From NCBI RefSeq assembly GCF_000719775.1, contig NZ_JOHR01000025.1:1-64000 (forward strand): a stretch of 64,000 nucleotides of DNA. Direction: 5' to 3'. The notes below the pieces were generated by a model. It saw nothing but the letters and a program-made list of their open reading frames with translations, ran no database searches and was not told the origin of the DNA. Shown piece by piece: positions 10,301 to 16,079 of the stretch (the stretch's first letter is position 1; each line of letters opens with the position of its first letter). Source of the DNA: Streptomyces sp. NRRL F-5135 (lineage in GTDB: Bacteria; Actinomycetota; Actinomycetes; Streptomycetales; Streptomycetaceae). The position numbers were made by a program, and so were the translations under genes.

Positions 10301-12955
10301 TACGCGGCGCTGCGCCGGACCGTGGCGAACTGGTCCAGCCGCTGGAACTCCCCGGAGGGCGAGATCCTGGTACCTCTGCTGGCCCAGGCCCTCGACCTGC
10401 GGGTGGACGTCCTGGTCGGCGGTGACGGACCCGGCACCCGGCTGCTCACCACCGTGGGGCCGGAGACGGCCCCCAGACGGACCGAGGTCTACTACTCGGG
10501 CGACAACCACTACGACGGCAGCGATGCCACTCCCATCGACCGGGAACGGGATTTCGGGGCGACGGTCGCCCCCAAGCGGGTCAAGGACGAGGAGCGGGAC
10601 GACGCCGGGGACGTCCGGCTCAATCCGTTGTGGGTGCCGCTGGACGAGTTCAACGCGGAGGTCCTGACCCGGAGCCGGGACGGTGTGTGGCTGTACACGG
10701 TCACAGGGGACGGACGGGTGGTCCTGGGCAGTGAGCAGCCGTCCGCGCTGATCGAGCAGGAGCAGTTCGACCGGCTGCTGGCCGGTATGCGGGAGAAGGA
10801 TCCGGGGCTGACCGCGGAGGCGCTGCGCGACAGCCTGGACGGGCTCGGGCACACGGGTGTCGCCGCCGGGTTCGGCGAAGCGAGCGGCCGTACGGCGGCG
10901 GGTATGGCCCGGGTGTCGGGCGAGTTCCGGTGGGACAAGGAACTCAACGCGTGGACGGTGAACGACAAGTCCGGCCGCTACATGAGCGACAAAGTCCGGC
11001 CGGACGTGGACCCCGAGCAGGCGACCGCCTGGCTGGAGAACGTGGCGAAGCTCTTCGCCGAACGGCTGGGGGCCACGGTCGTGGCCAACCCGGTCAAGAC
11101 CAAGGCCGCCCTGCCGGCGCCCCCGGCCCCGGCTCCGGCCCCGACCTCGAACACAGAGACCCAGGATCACAACGGGACCAAGAGGCAGACCCAGGACCCG
11201 GGTCAGACCCGGGAACAGCCCGCCGAGACGGTTATCGCCACTCCGCCCGCCCCGTCCGCCCCGGTCGGCACCACCACCGCCCCCGGCCCGACGGCTCCCC
11301 CGGCCGAAGCCACGACCGGACCCACGGCCGAGTCCACCGCGGACGCCGCGATCGCCGGCGCACGCGTCGATCACGAGGAGGCGATCACCGCCTTCGACCG
11401 GGCCGCGCGGACCGTCGCCCTTCTCAATCAGCGCGTGGAGGCGGGCGAGGGGAGCGATGAGGACGTCCTGCTGCTCCGCGACGCACGGGAAGAGGCCGGG
11501 CAGGCACAGCGGCGGCTCGACGACGCCCTGGACCGGCTGCGCGGTCTCGACTCCGATGCCGCCGACGCCGCGGTGGCGGCGATCGTCCCGCGTGTTGACC
11601 GTACGGATGCCGAACGAGGGCTCACCGCCGCCTTGGTCTCAGCCGACGACCTGCCCGACGACCCGCCGCGCCTCGCGCCCGACGACACCATCACCACGGC
11701 CCAACTGGACGCCGCCGGGGTCATGTTGCGTGAGGGGCCCGCGCTCCAGGCCGCTCTCAACGGTTCCCTCCCCGTACGGGACAGCAGGCTCGACCCCGCC
11801 GACCACGTACGACTGCTGATGGTCCGGCCCGGACCCTGGGACGACACGCTCGACTCCATCGCGGCACATGCCTCACGCCGAACCTGGCGCTCCGCCCACG
11901 ACGACTTCGCACTCGCCACGGCCAGGGCCTCCGAAGTGCCGGCGGACACCGACCCGGACGAGGTGTGGTGGCGGGCGGTGTCGCTCGTCCTGCCCTCGCA
12001 ACTCCACCCCGTCCTCGTGGACTCGCGGTACGCGGGTGCTGCGTTCCGCGACGCGGTACGACAGGTCGCGGAACACCTCGCCGTACACGGGCGGGACGCG
12101 GTCTCCGGCATCGACCTGGCGAACCGGCTACGGCAGGGGCTGGGCGTTCCGCCGGTCCCCGCCGGCGCCGCCGGGCCGACCGCGGCGGACAGCTCCGCCG
12201 ACACGGAGCCGGAGACGCCCCCCACGTCGGACGTGGGCGCGGCCCCGGCCCCGGGGCTGGGGCTGGGGTCGGAGTCGGAGTCGGAGTCGGAGTCGGAGTC
12301 GAGCGAGAGTCGCACGGCGGAACCGGTCGACGTGGAATCGACGGACAGAGAATTCGACCGGGCCGCTCTGCGGATGGACGCGGCGACTTTCACTCAGCTG
12401 CTCGTCACCGCGCTGGGCCGGCATGCTCCCGAGCTGCTGGCCGCGGGCCCCGGAGCCGCCACGCCCGAAGCGCTCGTCACCTGGCTGGACGCCACGCTGA
12501 CGAAAAGCGTGTCCGACGGTGGAACCGCGGTCCCCGGTACGGGACCTCTCTTGTCGGCACACGAAAAAATCCCTGTGACCACACTCACGTCACTACACGT
12601 GGAGCTGACGTCGGACCAATACCTTCAGGCGGTACTGCAAGGTGATCAGCTGTCGGTGCGGGACGCCGGCCTGACGCGAACGCAGCAATTCCGTCTGCTG
12701 CTCACCCGACTGGTCGACAGCGACACGACGAATGCCGGATTCATCGAGACGTTGGCGGAATTCACGGCACGCCAACTCGCCTGTCGCCTCCTGTTGTTGG
12801 ACGCCGCGGGCCACCACCTCGCCCTCGGCCCGGCCGACGGGCCGATCGTGTCGCTCGATCTTCGCGGCACTCACCCCACGCCATACGCTCCCCCACCGTA
12901 TGCCGATGTGAACGGGCCGGTGTTGCTGACGCTCGAGCCGGGCAGTCCCTCGTGA
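1328..12955 (+). CDS. Giant multidomain protein with metalloprotease-like and OTU-like modules
   Basis: 3,875 residues from the GTG at 1328. This GTG is probably not the true start, because the frame is open and coding-like back to a TGA at 962 and appears continuous, after one frame change, with the segment before it. Visible parts: a zinc-protease-type motif HELIHYAGVPD (residues 174-184); a long central region (roughly 400-2150) of beta-rich modules I cannot name; a coiled-coil pair (about 2225-2400) split by an Asp-Pro-Ser repeat; an OTU-like module with Ala in place of Cys (about 2470-2690); a second OTU-like module with Cys2789 and His3061; a second coiled coil (about 3340-3410); a Ser-Glu repeat; and a C-terminal degenerate OTU-like half. 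Proteins of several thousand residues with this mixture occur in Streptomyces, some annotated as lonely-Cys-domain or polymorphic-toxin-like proteins. I infer a secreted or contact-dependent effector or self-processing protein; the function is unproven. No neighbour in the window is part of its system. Confidence 0.8.
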   Translation: MPVADPVRPEQWRAGRHDAPAVPVRTERFDPALDPGQNPPGPGLLDGRDTLVRMWVQRIQADDGRWVRNVSLHLPVRFGEGFDPAGLTAYQERINSLLTTHINNGLLLPESGDQLHLDLTLTPASDHPEAIELSRTPRPDDSDQLHLRLHTDDPSLSPEARDEQRERDDATTLHELIHYAGVPDRGRSAKALFRRLVRQSDSYGLMADHRRLPDPAGAAVPLHYLRTVESVIDTGAVLRDHPLSARGTRPPSGIDDPARAPRMLAPADGPPVHPPSQAETPAPAPQHDNDDDHDHIRPPIPHLSVVSTDPFAPSQEPKGQSRQEPTPHAGQQTAPPTDRQTDAETEGPITAPVPAVTTGPPAPAVVTPSTNTSPPKAPGTAKRWITDLLAASHPPEVDRDMPPPSRERRSPAQFEDGHSIPAYLDDLQALLPDSLTDAERAQLLATPATFGQSNVHLRGIDQVVEVIENELGRRPGAKPGKGAAQLLTDIRRTLRDKPKTFTDGGRPFPYVNADGNVRVLHITARHYGTWSSFKDAFGHPAKIDSMHRAAATFGLVKNMQANSQWGLGGPIGPAGTTMFGGFGRLAVRFGFINKVGYTLTDQRMNQMETRTLDGSQAYLDSVYYEVRVTDAAGHVVTGLGSGTDTATGHNTETGAVVSTNPVQDSNTAKDADTAKDTSSVTGKQALFGLAVRHGLLVRLPDSVTKLPTPGRIPRSMTLDRDAQYRFVRIEGFGPVAAIRDWAAARIGALPGSSAYHELDTFFSGDSFQRHGGTMARGRITTPPLFADDKRKSPLGVFVVEEVIPRAAILFGETDKAEMRDINTSTIRSERNRAEGKSLTVQAAGGPAVNFADPLGEAFDLRLQAGPTGQYTYATTRSTGLGGAGTTKSAGHVKGPRTALYVVVKSVYVRRSGDGGPPRQFLTWSLDRMTSAEARRLAGWDDGTRLALRHGGPPRVPAYLTVDRPRTLGMHRVKEFTFPDGRRTDAPPTATDAVGRTLLDAFADQVVTAVAARRQGLVAPLDQLLPPNPPKGWRARFNDLLEHNPGALLKAARSRPMPPQWSDPAKYRTALQNTLQILGVLSQQNVTASLEALTTIGLRIRLVDPDTVGQTYYYVWVHGELTGRTYEGRDIDEGMRFSAQGIDRLDGQVSAKRGMEIGFEGTLSGRDNNVDSADMRKNTLGLTLGARKGWQREAESAFGSTVGNEPMSVTTKPMDLYRFNIALTAVLGGYWRPRGLVRGLGLGLPGLLVLDEPVNVLFGRSVRGFQQGGGPVTGQVLISVPSQHAPAVDPHADGALNPYTAVEPAPVPMAPERALALAKGDLVLPAGADGADGGRLADRGSALFRELRKHPFVIVSMVLSPTLLAGVDRVLSEASGGAWQLMKEGAPTRDAVVRAFTPQYLTASFDQSSGPLGLASSGLLGKGPAGELWGTFRYATTVAGLRALTPSMSMDTEMTLGATRQAGGKASNSTVFVFGGQLVYAAPRHPGHGVMGTYGLVANPVSLSNGRSRSVVRTVVADMNRKGFTNQVLVAGNVDHWFAMVTSRLGMGRVGTTAAASSLVPRLLAGAAGLTVTTPGGLLGHLPEKNAHRLGLLDDGLGEVPRYARQAWAPQPWMRGTSFGTYAVNALDPTRALTAFEERIRKLGLDEASRERVRQLVSGRATRALKGEMTTTAPATPVSVGAWGWGGMWIGGRWVRARVELVPGTPRFEGLDHSVELEENRRAMETVQEGSDSSSGADVGFLTSQMVYTGNPDVVGAGPSYSEGGSHKKTVTSGHTTTSITIYRAASTEPYAEVVTPYRMRITLEADDTPDTSGPAGRRAKPGEETATAFDRFRGRQRIVEEHDVGELHEHVPLSLMEPVMPESGSEAALPPLPAPDPGADPALARAPRPAPLPAADRTVLVRYGDGVERPFTFPENGIHPKAIVGIENIRAANDLLLTRAYDAGFSIEALGAEDGPDADVLTELLRRTKRTGLTRVGSGPAQALEDGTGYMALTAFFPRTLGTDGYQVAGLTEKHLMFTTDVGELTLRSTPDFSRAVLLTVGDGNKLEVLRRHGENASTSSADEHSQSSSFGGGFLYNSPDQAGLNQVGVSGPGPNDLDADGIPVGDDHLTSRNLKPNTGRSFLFAVPATWLSTGAVHRGLVDSKAADKVGGTFGRARPGPQAMTSEAYVVAWIREDIARELMLISDTSFPAHVGKAWDAVKKVSADWVAADQAYWKKRREGTALRDERTAALVELDRANEGVQTARRTLDTARAEVEAAMALATAPAAKPAPAAVAPASVPAEVASTGGSSTVPSVDPSLDASIAASVDPSIGRSAGPSADPSADPGVINARAREAAAVEGLAGARRAVDSAKQRVADATRAFEEAGEKLRGELVPLLDAANGLAAEYHRLRHATDQLTRWHQLMATEEGRTILDGRAEPPAVTYEPVKKPEKAVPPRYTRSGEGAEARLTAPVVEESAAGNSGLRAFARTEPVEYALHDVPRDGDAFFHALLDGLERAGRGDLLTAAGIDLSGSRDAAVARLRDVLAARLSDPAESGLSGFVTVDGTDTFTPTEVAGAGLVLGENTAARREFDALGVIPHAVDLSDDARARLAAAQLGRAGGAAGEAGWNNSATDLLPGLAARAFGVRVTVVRADGSFQDFAPPAGSGRNAGTLETDLDVEPSPAPPHVVLSLTDKHFQLALPVTVTDTDTTVQDTVTPPKGPSTAPQDAPQSPVTDVPVTDTPATGAPMTDEPVTEARPEDTPETGKDTSVETGKDTGAGTETDVSGSGARPGRGRRVPVPLDGECVLSSFMASAPLHIRDRLPDLSERHPAAYAWLSVPEAVHDDLRRRTGHPLPTDQCPVVAGAMRAHVLDHLRRAEESGTGLDRMTRLQFRGHRAGNLSRRFDTLDRDQLLAQLAHHGVTAVTLEALGDATLRMAYVNARTAHPEDGMSDADIRTVASTAESRDLFAYLDDRGLLPPVTSLGTTGLRTLLERSYPVSDAPLEGDEYAALRRTVANWSSRWNSPEGEILVPLLAQALDLRVDVLVGGDGPGTRLLTTVGPETAPRRTEVYYSGDNHYDGSDATPIDRERDFGATVAPKRVKDEERDDAGDVRLNPLWVPLDEFNAEVLTRSRDGVWLYTVTGDGRVVLGSEQPSALIEQEQFDRLLAGMREKDPGLTAEALRDSLDGLGHTGVAAGFGEASGRTAAGMARVSGEFRWDKELNAWTVNDKSGRYMSDKVRPDVDPEQATAWLENVAKLFAERLGATVVANPVKTKAALPAPPAPAPAPTSNTETQDHNGTKRQTQDPGQTREQPAETVIATPPAPSAPVGTTTAPGPTAPPAEATTGPTAESTADAAIAGARVDHEEAITAFDRAARTVALLNQRVEAGEGSDEDVLLLRDAREEAGQAQRRLDDALDRLRGLDSDAADAAVAAIVPRVDRTDAERGLTAALVSADDLPDDPPRLAPDDTITTAQLDAAGVMLREGPALQAALNGSLPVRDSRLDPADHVRLLMVRPGPWDDTLDSIAAHASRRTWRSAHDDFALATARASEVPADTDPDEVWWRAVSLVLPSQLHPVLVDSRYAGAAFRDAVRQVAEHLAVHGRDAVSGIDLANRLRQGLGVPPVPAGAAGPTAADSSADTEPETPPTSDVGAAPAPGLGLGSESESESESESSESRTAEPVDVESTDREFDRAALRMDAATFTQLLVTALGRHAPELLAAGPGAATPEALVTWLDATLTKSVSDGGTAVPGTGPLLSAHEKIPVTTLTSLHVELTSDQYLQAVLQGDQLSVRDAGLTRTQQFRLLLTRLVDSDTTNAGFIETLAEFTARQLACRLLLLDAAGHHLALGPADGPIVSLDLRGTHPTPYAPPPYADVNGPVLLTLEPGSPS
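1847..1879 (+). other. Metzincin-type zinc motif HExxHxxGxxD in the giant protein
   Basis: Bases 1847-1879 encode HELIHYAGVPD, which matches HExxHxxGxxD exactly. In metzincins the two His and the last His/Asp bind zinc and the Glu is the catalytic base; snapalysin-type Streptomyces proteases use Asp as third ligand. The preceding 150 residues, with the beta-like LHLDLTLT and LHLRLHTD stretches, could be the protease N-lobe. No Met-turn is assignable by eye, so a degenerate or unrelated fold remains possible. Confidence 0.55.
7990..8560 (+). other. Coiled-coil hairpin with Asp-Pro-Ser repeat insert (giant protein)
   Basis: The encoded segment has long Ala/Glu/Arg-rich heptads (ALVELDRANEGVQTARRTL and ARRAVDSAKQRVADATRAF). 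They are interrupted by an Ala/Pro tract and a repeat of the type DPS(L/I)..S (VDPSLDAS, VDPSIGRS, ADPSADP). This looks like two antiparallel helices joined by a flexible loop, separating the beta-rich central part from the OTU-like modules. Confidence 0.6.
8720..9400 (+). other. OTU-like module 1 with Cys-to-Ala replacement
   Basis: The strand-turn-helix signature DGDAFFHALLDGL (Ala at bases 8789-8791, residue 2488) corresponds to the OTU protease active-site loop, normally D-G-D/N-C-hydrophobic-F/Y. Downstream come the WNNSATDLLPGLAARAFG helix, the VRVTVVRADG strand and a terminal LSLTDKHFQLALP, where OTU enzymes carry the catalytic His. The layout is intact but the nucleophile is missing, so this copy should be inactive as a cysteine protease and may act in binding. 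The assignment is by motif reading only. Confidence 0.5.
9655..10545 (+). other. OTU-like module 2 with Cys and His retained
   Basis: LDGECVLSSF places Cys2789 (bases 9692-9694) in the D-G-x-C position of an OTU nucleophile loop. About 270 residues later come a WNSPEGEILVPLLAQALDL helix and a DLRVDVLV strand, then GDNHYDGS. NHYD is the usual OTU catalytic-His signature; His3061 is at bases 10508-10510. The module follows the Cys-less copy directly, so the pair looks like a duplication with one dead and one potentially active copy. Confidence 0.5.
12269..12298 (+). repeat. Five TCGGAG hexamers encoding (Ser-Glu)5
   Basis: Five perfect copies of TCGGAG in frame encode SESESESESE, followed by SSES. 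The array sits between a Pro/Ala linker and the C-terminal segment of the giant protein. Such arrays can change length by slippage without loss of frame. Confidence 0.9.
12330..12955 (+). other. Degenerate OTU-like C-terminal segment of the giant protein
   Basis: The stretch LQAVLQGDQLSVRDAGLTRT near the end mirrors an earlier LQAALNGSLPVRDSRLDPAD (around bases 11750-11800). The following CRLLLLDAAGHHLALGP resembles the VRVTVVRADG strand of the OTU-like modules. The protein stops just after VLLTLEPG, at the point where the other modules place their catalytic His (KHFQ or NHYD). This suggests a third, truncated module. Confidence 0.35.
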
Positions 12956-13028
12956 CACCTCGGCATCCCCGGTCCGGGCCGAGGGAGGGGCCGAGGGAGA
13001 GAGGGAGCCGAGCGAGGGGCCGGGCCCG

Positions 13029-14252
13029 TCAGAGCGCGCCCTCCGCGTGGAGGGACGCGATGTCCGCGCCGGTCAGCCCCAGCCCGGACAGAACCTCGGC
13101 GGTGTCGGCACCGTGCGGGCGGCCCGTCCACCGGATGGCGCCGGGGGTCTCGGACAGCCGGAAGAGGACGTTCTGCATCCGCACCGTGCCCAGGTCCGGG
13201 TCGGGCAGTTCGGTGATCGTCTCCAGGGCCAGGTACTGCTCGTCGGCCATGACGTCGCGGATGTCGTAGACCGGCGCGATGGCCGCTTCGGCCTTCTCGA
13301 AGGCCGCGACGACCTCGTCGCGGGTGTGCGCCGCGATCCACGAGCCGACCGCCTCGTCCAGTTCGTCGGCGTGCGCCGCGCGCCCCGATCCGGTGGTGAA
13401 CCAGGGCTCGTCGGTGTATTCGGGGCGGCCGACGAGCCGCAGCACCCGCTCGGCGATCGACTGCGCGGACGTCGAGACGGCCACCCACTTGCCGTCCCTC
13501 GTGCGGTAGGTGTTGCGTGGGGCGTTGTTCGTGGAGCGGTTTCCGGTGCGTGGCTGGACGTAGCCGAGCTGGTCGTACCAGATGGGCTGCGGCCCGAGGG
13601 TCATCAGCATCGGCTCGATGATGGCCATGTCGACGACCTGGCCGCGGCCCGTCGTGTCCCGGCCGCGCAGCGCGGCCATCACGGCGTACGAGGCGGAGAG
13701 CGCGGCGATGGAATCGGCGAGGCCGAACGGCGGCAGCGTCGGTGGCCCGTCCGGCTCTCCGGTGATCGCGGCGAAACCGCTCATCGCCTCGGCGAGCGTG
13801 CCGAATCCCGGGCGGCGCGCGTACGGGCCGTACTGGCCGAAGCCGGTGATCCGGGCGAGGACCAGGCGGGGGTTGGCGGCCGACAGCTCGTCCCAGCCCA
13901 GGCCCCACTTCTCCAGGGTCCCGGGCCGGAAGTTCTCGATCAGGACGTCGGCGTCGGCCACCAGCCGGAGCAGGACGTCCCGGCCGCCGGGCGTGGAGAG
14001 GTCGAGCGTGATGTTCCTCTTGTTGCGTCCGAGCAGCTTCCACCACAGGCCGACGCCGTCCTTGGCGGGTCCGTGGCCGCGGGAGGGGTCGGGCCTGCGC
14101 GGGTGCTCCACCTTGATGACCTCGGCGCCGAAGTCGCCGAGCATGGTGGCGCAGAGCGGCCCCGCGAACAGGGTGGCCAGGTCGATGACGCGCAGGCCCC
14201 GCAGGGGGCCCTCGGGACGGGGAGGGGCGGGGGGCCGGTGGTGATCGTTCAT
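13029..14252 (-). CDS. CaiB/BaiF-family (family III) CoA transferase
   Basis: 407 aa. The N-terminus GLRVIDLATLFAGPLCATMLGDFGAEVIKVE is the Rossmann-like CoA-binding start of family III transferases. VLIENFRPGTLEKWGL and GFGQYGPYARRPGFG are strongly conserved in the family, and the Asp in GLADSIAALSAS fits the catalytic Asp that carries the acyl/CoA intermediate. These enzymes move CoA between carboxylic acids (formate, carnitine, succinate and others); the substrate here cannot be read. The start is the ATG at 14252, preceded by GAGGAAG. It overlaps the TGA of the 67-aa ORF upstream as ATGA, so this is the last gene of the 19.3-13.0 kb operon, an unusual partner for a sugar ABC transporter. 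It converges with the giant gene, whose stop is 73 bp away. Confidence 0.9.
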   Translation of the reverse strand: MNDHHRPPAPPRPEGPLRGLRVIDLATLFAGPLCATMLGDFGAEVIKVEHPRRPDPSRGHGPAKDGVGLWWKLLGRNKRNITLDLSTPGGRDVLLRLVADADVLIENFRPGTLEKWGLGWDELSAANPRLVLARITGFGQYGPYARRPGFGTLAEAMSGFAAITGEPDGPPTLPPFGLADSIAALSASYAVMAALRGRDTTGRGQVVDMAIIEPMLMTLGPQPIWYDQLGYVQPRTGNRSTNNAPRNTYRTRDGKWVAVSTSAQSIAERVLRLVGRPEYTDEPWFTTGSGRAAHADELDEAVGSWIAAHTRDEVVAAFEKAEAAIAPVYDIRDVMADEQYLALETITELPDPDLGTVRMQNVLFRLSETPGAIRWTGRPHGADTAEVLSGLGLTGADIASLHAEGAL

Positions 14253-14452
14253 GGTGCTTCCTCGTACTTGCTCGGAGAAGGCGTCGATCCGGGGGCGGGC
14301 ATTGTCCCCCGCCACAAGGCGCGAGTGACGTAGGCGACCGGGTGCATGTCGGCCGCGCCGTACTCGGTGAGCGGAGGCGGGCACAGGGTCGGGCCGGAGC
14401 GGGACCGGGAGCCGGAGCGGGACCGGGAGCGCGGTGGTGGTGTGGTGGTCAT
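14249..14452 (-). CDS. Small 67-aa protein, translationally linked on both sides
   Basis: 67 aa, no recognised family. The ATG overlaps the TGA of the ADP-ribosylglycohydrolase gene (ATGA) and has a strong GGAGGT site 7 nt upstream. Its own TGA overlaps the ATG of the CoA-transferase gene (ATGA again). That double coupling argues for real translation. The N-terminal third is an RSRSGS/RSRSGP repeat from a perfect 18-bp tandem duplication (14394-14429). The C-terminal half (TEYGAADMHPVAYVTRALW) looks more ordered. It could be a genuine small protein, a translational bridge, or the remnant of a larger gene. No signal peptide or membrane segment is visible. Confidence 0.5.
   Translation of the reverse strand: MTTTPPPRSRSRSGSRSRSGPTLCPPPLTEYGAADMHPVAYVTRALWRGTMPAPGSTPSPSKYEEAP
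14394..14429 (-). repeat. Two perfect 18-bp tandem copies inside the 67-aa ORF
   Basis: CCGGAGCGGGACCGGGAG occurs twice in direct succession (14394-14411 and 14412-14429). Read on the minus strand it encodes a repeated Arg-Ser-Arg-Ser-Gly unit. The length is a multiple of three, so copy number can vary without frame loss. Confidence 0.9.
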
Positions 14453-15825
14453 GCGGACACCTCCGCGGTCAGCCGCGCCAGTGCGTCGAAGCCGATGCCG
14501 TCGAAGCCCGCCACCGTCGTGGCCAGGCGGTTCTTCAGCGGAGCGGTCCAGCGGTCGTCGATCGCGTCGGGGGATCCCGCGAGCAGCCCGGCGACGGAGC
14601 CGGCCGTCGCGCCGTTGGAGTCCGTGTCCCAGCCTCCGGAGACGGCTCGGCAGATGGAGCCGGTGAAGTCGCCGTCCGCGTGGGTGAGGGCCGCGGCCAG
14701 CAGGGCCGCGTTCGGCAGGACGTGCACCCAGTGGTGGCCGGGCGCGTAGCGGGCGTGGAGGGTGTCCACGACGGTGGCGAAGCCGGCCCGGGTGCCGGTC
14801 GGCTCGGCCCGGGCCGCCTCGACACCGAAGCGGATCGCCTGTGCGTAACGGGAGCGGGGCGGGATGAACCGCAGGCCCGCTTCCAGGGCCTCATGGACGG
14901 AGGTGGCGGGCCCGGCCGCGTGTGCGAGGACGGCCGCCACGAACATCTCGCCGTACACGCCGTTCGCCGTGTGCGTCAGTGTGGCGTCACTGTGGGCGAG
15001 CCCGGCCGCCCGGGCCGGGCGGGCGGGGTGGGTCCAGCCGAAGACGTCGGCACGGATCTGCGCGCCGATCCACTCCCGGAACGGATTGCGGTGGGTGGCG
15101 GTGTGCGGGGGCTCCAGTCCGTCGAGGAGGTTTCGGTAGGCGACGCGCTCCGCGGTGAAGGTGCGGCCGGCGGGGAGCGCGTCGAGCCAGAGCCGGGCGA
15201 CGTCCTCGGTGGTGAAGGAGTGGCCGTGGCGGCGGAGGAGGAGCAGGCCGAGGAGGGGGTAGTTGAGGTCGTCGTCCTCCGGCATGCCGTCGATGTTCTC
15301 GGCGAGGGAGGTGGACCGTGAGCGTCGGTTCCAGGGGTGGGCCGCCGCGACGGCCGGGTCCAGGCCGATCTCGGTGAACCAGGTGTCGAGCGGCCAGTTG
15401 GAGGTGGCCGCGGCAATGGCCCTGATGCCCTCCAGCGGGAGCTTCTCCACGGGCTTGCCGAGCAGGCAGCCGACGGCGCGGCCGAGCCAGGCGGCGTGCA
15501 GGCGGGAGGCGTCGGCCGGTGCGGGCGGGGCCGCGGGCTCGGACGCGTACCCCGGGCACAGGGAGGTAATGGCGGCCAGGTCCGTGGGTTCGTCCGTCGC
15601 CGACGGGGCCGGGATCGCCGCGAGCTCGTCCAACAACTCCTCCGCCAGGGACCGCAGCTGTGGGGCGGGGGGCTGCATCGACACACCGGCACGGTCCGGG
15701 GCCGGGTGGCCGCCCGCCCGACGCCAGCGGAGCTCCACCGCCGAGGCGTCCCGGCCGTCCTGTGCCGCCTGGCGCAGTTCGTGCCCGATCAGGTCCTCGG
15801 GCTGGACCCAGGTCAGGCGCAGCAT
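14449..15825 (-). CDS. ADP-ribosylglycohydrolase family protein
   Basis: 458 aa. Hallmarks of the ARH/DraG fold: AWLGRAVGCLLGKPVEKLPLEG near residue 110, an acidic metal-site stretch NIDGMPEDDDLNYPLLGL, and the C-terminal metal motif GGWDTDSNGATAGSVAG. Family members use two Mg ions to cleave ADP-ribosyl or related N-glycosidic bonds; bacterial members also act on non-protein substrates. The N-terminal 90 residues (LRLTWVQPEDLIGHELRQ) are an extra, probably actinobacterial, domain. The ATG at 15825 overlaps the TGA of the 62-aa ORF upstream, and its TGA overlaps the 67-aa ORF downstream. It lies in a sugar ABC transporter operon, so I infer that it processes the imported glycoside or nucleoside-like compound rather than ADP-ribosylated proteins. 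Confidence 0.88.
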   Translation of the reverse strand: MLRLTWVQPEDLIGHELRQAAQDGRDASAVELRWRRAGGHPAPDRAGVSMQPPAPQLRSLAEELLDELAAIPAPSATDEPTDLAAITSLCPGYASEPAAPPAPADASRLHAAWLGRAVGCLLGKPVEKLPLEGIRAIAAATSNWPLDTWFTEIGLDPAVAAAHPWNRRSRSTSLAENIDGMPEDDDLNYPLLGLLLLRRHGHSFTTEDVARLWLDALPAGRTFTAERVAYRNLLDGLEPPHTATHRNPFREWIGAQIRADVFGWTHPARPARAAGLAHSDATLTHTANGVYGEMFVAAVLAHAAGPATSVHEALEAGLRFIPPRSRYAQAIRFGVEAARAEPTGTRAGFATVVDTLHARYAPGHHWVHVLPNAALLAAALTHADGDFTGSICRAVSGGWDTDSNGATAGSVAGLLAGSPDAIDDRWTAPLKNRLATTVAGFDGIGFDALARLTAEVSA

Positions 15826-16013
15826 CACTGTCCCGCGATCAGGGAGGAGGCGTGGTGGGCGCGGCCGCGTGCCACGTCGAGGGCGTGGATCTCGCGGGTG
15901 ACACGGGCCTCGGGTGCCGCTCCCCTGCCGCGCGGGTCCCTCGCGGTGGATCCGACGGGGACGCCGGGGACGCGCTCCTCCAGGGACGGGACAGGGGTGG
16001 TGCTGGCGGTCAT
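15825..16013 (-). CDS. Small 62-aa protein upstream of the ADP-ribosylglycohydrolase
   Basis: 62 aa, not recognised. The ATG is preceded by GGAAGGG at about 8 nt. The TGA overlaps the ATG of the downstream gene, so the two are translationally coupled. It begins 66 bp after the binding-protein stop, in the same orientation. The sequence is hydrophilic with a C-terminal REIHALDVARGRAHHASSLI stretch that could form one helix; no signal peptide or membrane segment. It may be a small accessory protein or the N-terminal remnant of a lost enzyme. Confidence 0.5.
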   Translation of the reverse strand: MTASTTPVPSLEERVPGVPVGSTARDPRGRGAAPEARVTREIHALDVARGRAHHASSLIAGQ

Positions 16014-16079
16014 GCCGGGATCCCTTCCGGGGGAAGCGAGAAAGGTGGGAGCGACGCGGGTGGGGCGGCGGGAGGCGGC

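Noticed and set aside
13047..14333. 428-aa plus-strand ORF over the CoA-transferase gene
   Set aside because: Antisense Gly/Val/Arg-rich shadow; the minus strand carries the full family III signature.
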